DNA of 64,000 nucleotides. Source: Pseudoalteromonas luteoviolacea. GTDB taxonomy: Bacteria > Pseudomonadota > Gammaproteobacteria > Enterobacterales > Alteromonadaceae. The translations under genes and the position numbers were made by a program. Numbering within the stretch: position 1 is the stretch's first letter; every line of letters starts with the position of its first letter. Positions 63,187 through 64,000 of this stretch are shown piece by piece. The DNA lies in assembly GCF_021654285.1 (NCBI RefSeq), contig NZ_JAKFZS010000004.1:186001-250000 (forward strand). Reading direction: 5' to 3'. The notes below the pieces were generated by a model. It was not told the DNA's origin. It worked only from the letters and a program-made list of their open reading frames with translations, and ran no database searches.

Positions 63187-64000
63187 TTATGGTGTGTTTT
63201 GCTTTGTACTGTGAAGCAGTTCAACAATGGCTTTAAAGTTTCGTTTAGACGTTTCCTTTTTTAACGCAGTGCGTAATGTGGCTTCAATACCGTCTTTGTG
63301 CTCTTGTGTTGCAAGAGCTTGGATAGCTGCATAACGGCTCTCTGCTGTCGGGTTGTTCACGGCAATTGCAAGCACAGCATCACTGGCAGCTGATTCAAGT
63401 TGATAATTTGATAACGCTTTTAGTAGTGCGACTTGATTTTGATGCTGCGGTTTAGCTAGTTGCTTTTCTAAACTCGTATACGCTTGCTCAGTTTGCATCA
63501 TACCGAGCGCTCTAATTGAGGCTCGTTGAACACTCTTATTTGAGTCCTCTACATAGCTGTCGATTTGCTCGAAGTGTTGTCCATCTCGGCTGTTACCAAG
63601 GCTGGTGATTAGCGCTGATTTGATATTTGTTTCGGTAACCAAAGACAATTGCTCAGATAATACATTATGTAGCTGAGCAGATTGGGCATTGGCAGTGCGA
63701 CTGTTGAGCATCGCACCAATGGTCATATAAAAGCTGCTCGTCACTTCTGAGTCTAAGCTATTGAAGCCACTTTCGATTTGCTCTGTCAGCAAGGTGCTAA
63801 GTTCAGGGCTCAGCGCGCTTTGTCCTTGAGATAAGGCACGAAGAGCACGAAACTGCATTAAAGGATCTTTCTCTGCGTTAACCAGTATATGGCCAAGTAG
63901 TAATTGGCTGTTTGCGCTATCAAGCTGACCTAAAGCATTAAACAAGCGCATTTGCGCTTCATCGGAGAGTGTTTGTTGTAAAAATACCGTCTCAAGTGAG
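63187..64000 (-). CDS. HEAT-repeat protein, C-terminal part
   Basis: This gene runs off the right edge: the frame stays open past the ATG at 63951 to the last base (reading S-LETVFLQQTLSDEAQ then MRLFNALGQLDSANS), so the true start is outside. The visible 270 residues are a row of HEAT-like helical pairs (ALITSLGNSRDG, ASIRALGMMQTEQ, ALLKALSNYQLE, AIQALATQEHKDG). It resembles the alpha-solenoid C-terminal parts of large secreted or lipid-transfer-like proteins. No function is stated. Confidence 0.8.
   Translation of the reverse strand, partial: SLETVFLQQTLSDEAQMRLFNALGQLDSANSQLLLGHILVNAEKDPLMQFRALRALSQGQSALSPELSTLLTEQIESGFNSLDSEVTSSFYMTIGAMLNSRTANAQSAQLHNVLSEQLSLVTETNIKSALITSLGNSRDGQHFEQIDSYVEDSNKSVQRASIRALGMMQTEQAYTSLEKQLAKPQHQNQVALLKALSNYQLESAASDAVLAIAVNNPTAESRYAAIQALATQEHKDGIEATLRTALKKETSKRNFKAIVELLHSTKQNTP

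Noticed and set aside
1..64000. CRISPR arrays, rRNA or tRNA genes
   Set aside because: No regularly spaced repeats and no cloverleaf or rRNA-like sequence were seen on either strand by eye.

Overview
The window looks like a chromosomal segment of a marine gammaproteobacterium of the Alteromonadales, most likely Pseudoalteromonas or a close relative. This is inferred from the low G+C, from many secreted proteins and lipoproteins, and from the gene mix: an M2 peptidyl-dipeptidase, an S8 protease with a PPC tail, TonB/PepSY uptake, FadE, and DUF1289, TIGR03643 and HopJ small proteins. No rRNA, tRNA or CRISPR array was seen. Both ends cut genes: a glutathionyl-hydroquinone reductase at the left and a HEAT-repeat protein at the right.

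Layout. 0-11.3 kb: end of the GST; a secreted BNR beta-propeller protein; a run of seven paralogous small secreted two-cysteine proteins (2.3-4.9 kb, minus strand); a DUF819 membrane protein; an XRE regulator; a three-gene arsenic operon (arsC-arsR fusion, acr3, a tyrosine/dual-specificity phosphatase) with a 40-bp near-perfect operator palindrome; a decayed small secreted protein; and a secreted polysaccharide-lyase-like protein. 11.5-14.9 kb: an IS5-family element, a frameshifted membrane-protein relic and an LRR protein. 15-18.6 kb: a frameshifted TonB-dependent receptor with its PepSY-TM partner. 18.8-21.6 kb: YciI, a pair of unknown genes (one with an NlpC/P60-like domain) and a GNAT. 21.6-28.5 kb: a large hybrid histidine kinase divergent from an HD-GYP regulator and a second response regulator, a phosphorelay/c-di-GMP module. 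28.6-51.5 kb: mostly housekeeping and transport genes (MATE, serine hydrolase, nuclease/phosphatase, D-lactate dehydrogenase, ABC exporter, M2 peptidase, FadE, RND pump). 51.5-60.4 kb: secreted proteins. 60.4-64 kb: small conserved proteins, an unknown membrane protein, a glyoxalase and the HEAT-repeat protein.

The most interesting signal links two distant places. The seven small proteins at 2.3-4.9 kb share a signal peptide, a GRC-type cysteine, an RI.WA..xGLIT.RA..WGKA.GYYPVID.F core and a terminal VCK cysteine, and all but the most divergent stop within a few residues of it. An eighth copy at 55.6 kb does not stop there. It runs straight into a Hint (Hedgehog/intein) domain whose catalytic-type Cys97 lies two residues beyond VCK-C-G, so predicted N-S acyl shift cleavage would yield a protein ending where its paralogs end. 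It lies 38 nt after a proteinase-K-type subtilase and upstream of a membrane-anchored helical protein and two very divergent subtilase-like proteins that still carry Asp/His/Ser motifs. I infer a secreted, autoprocessed small-protein system with associated proteases. Its function is unknown.
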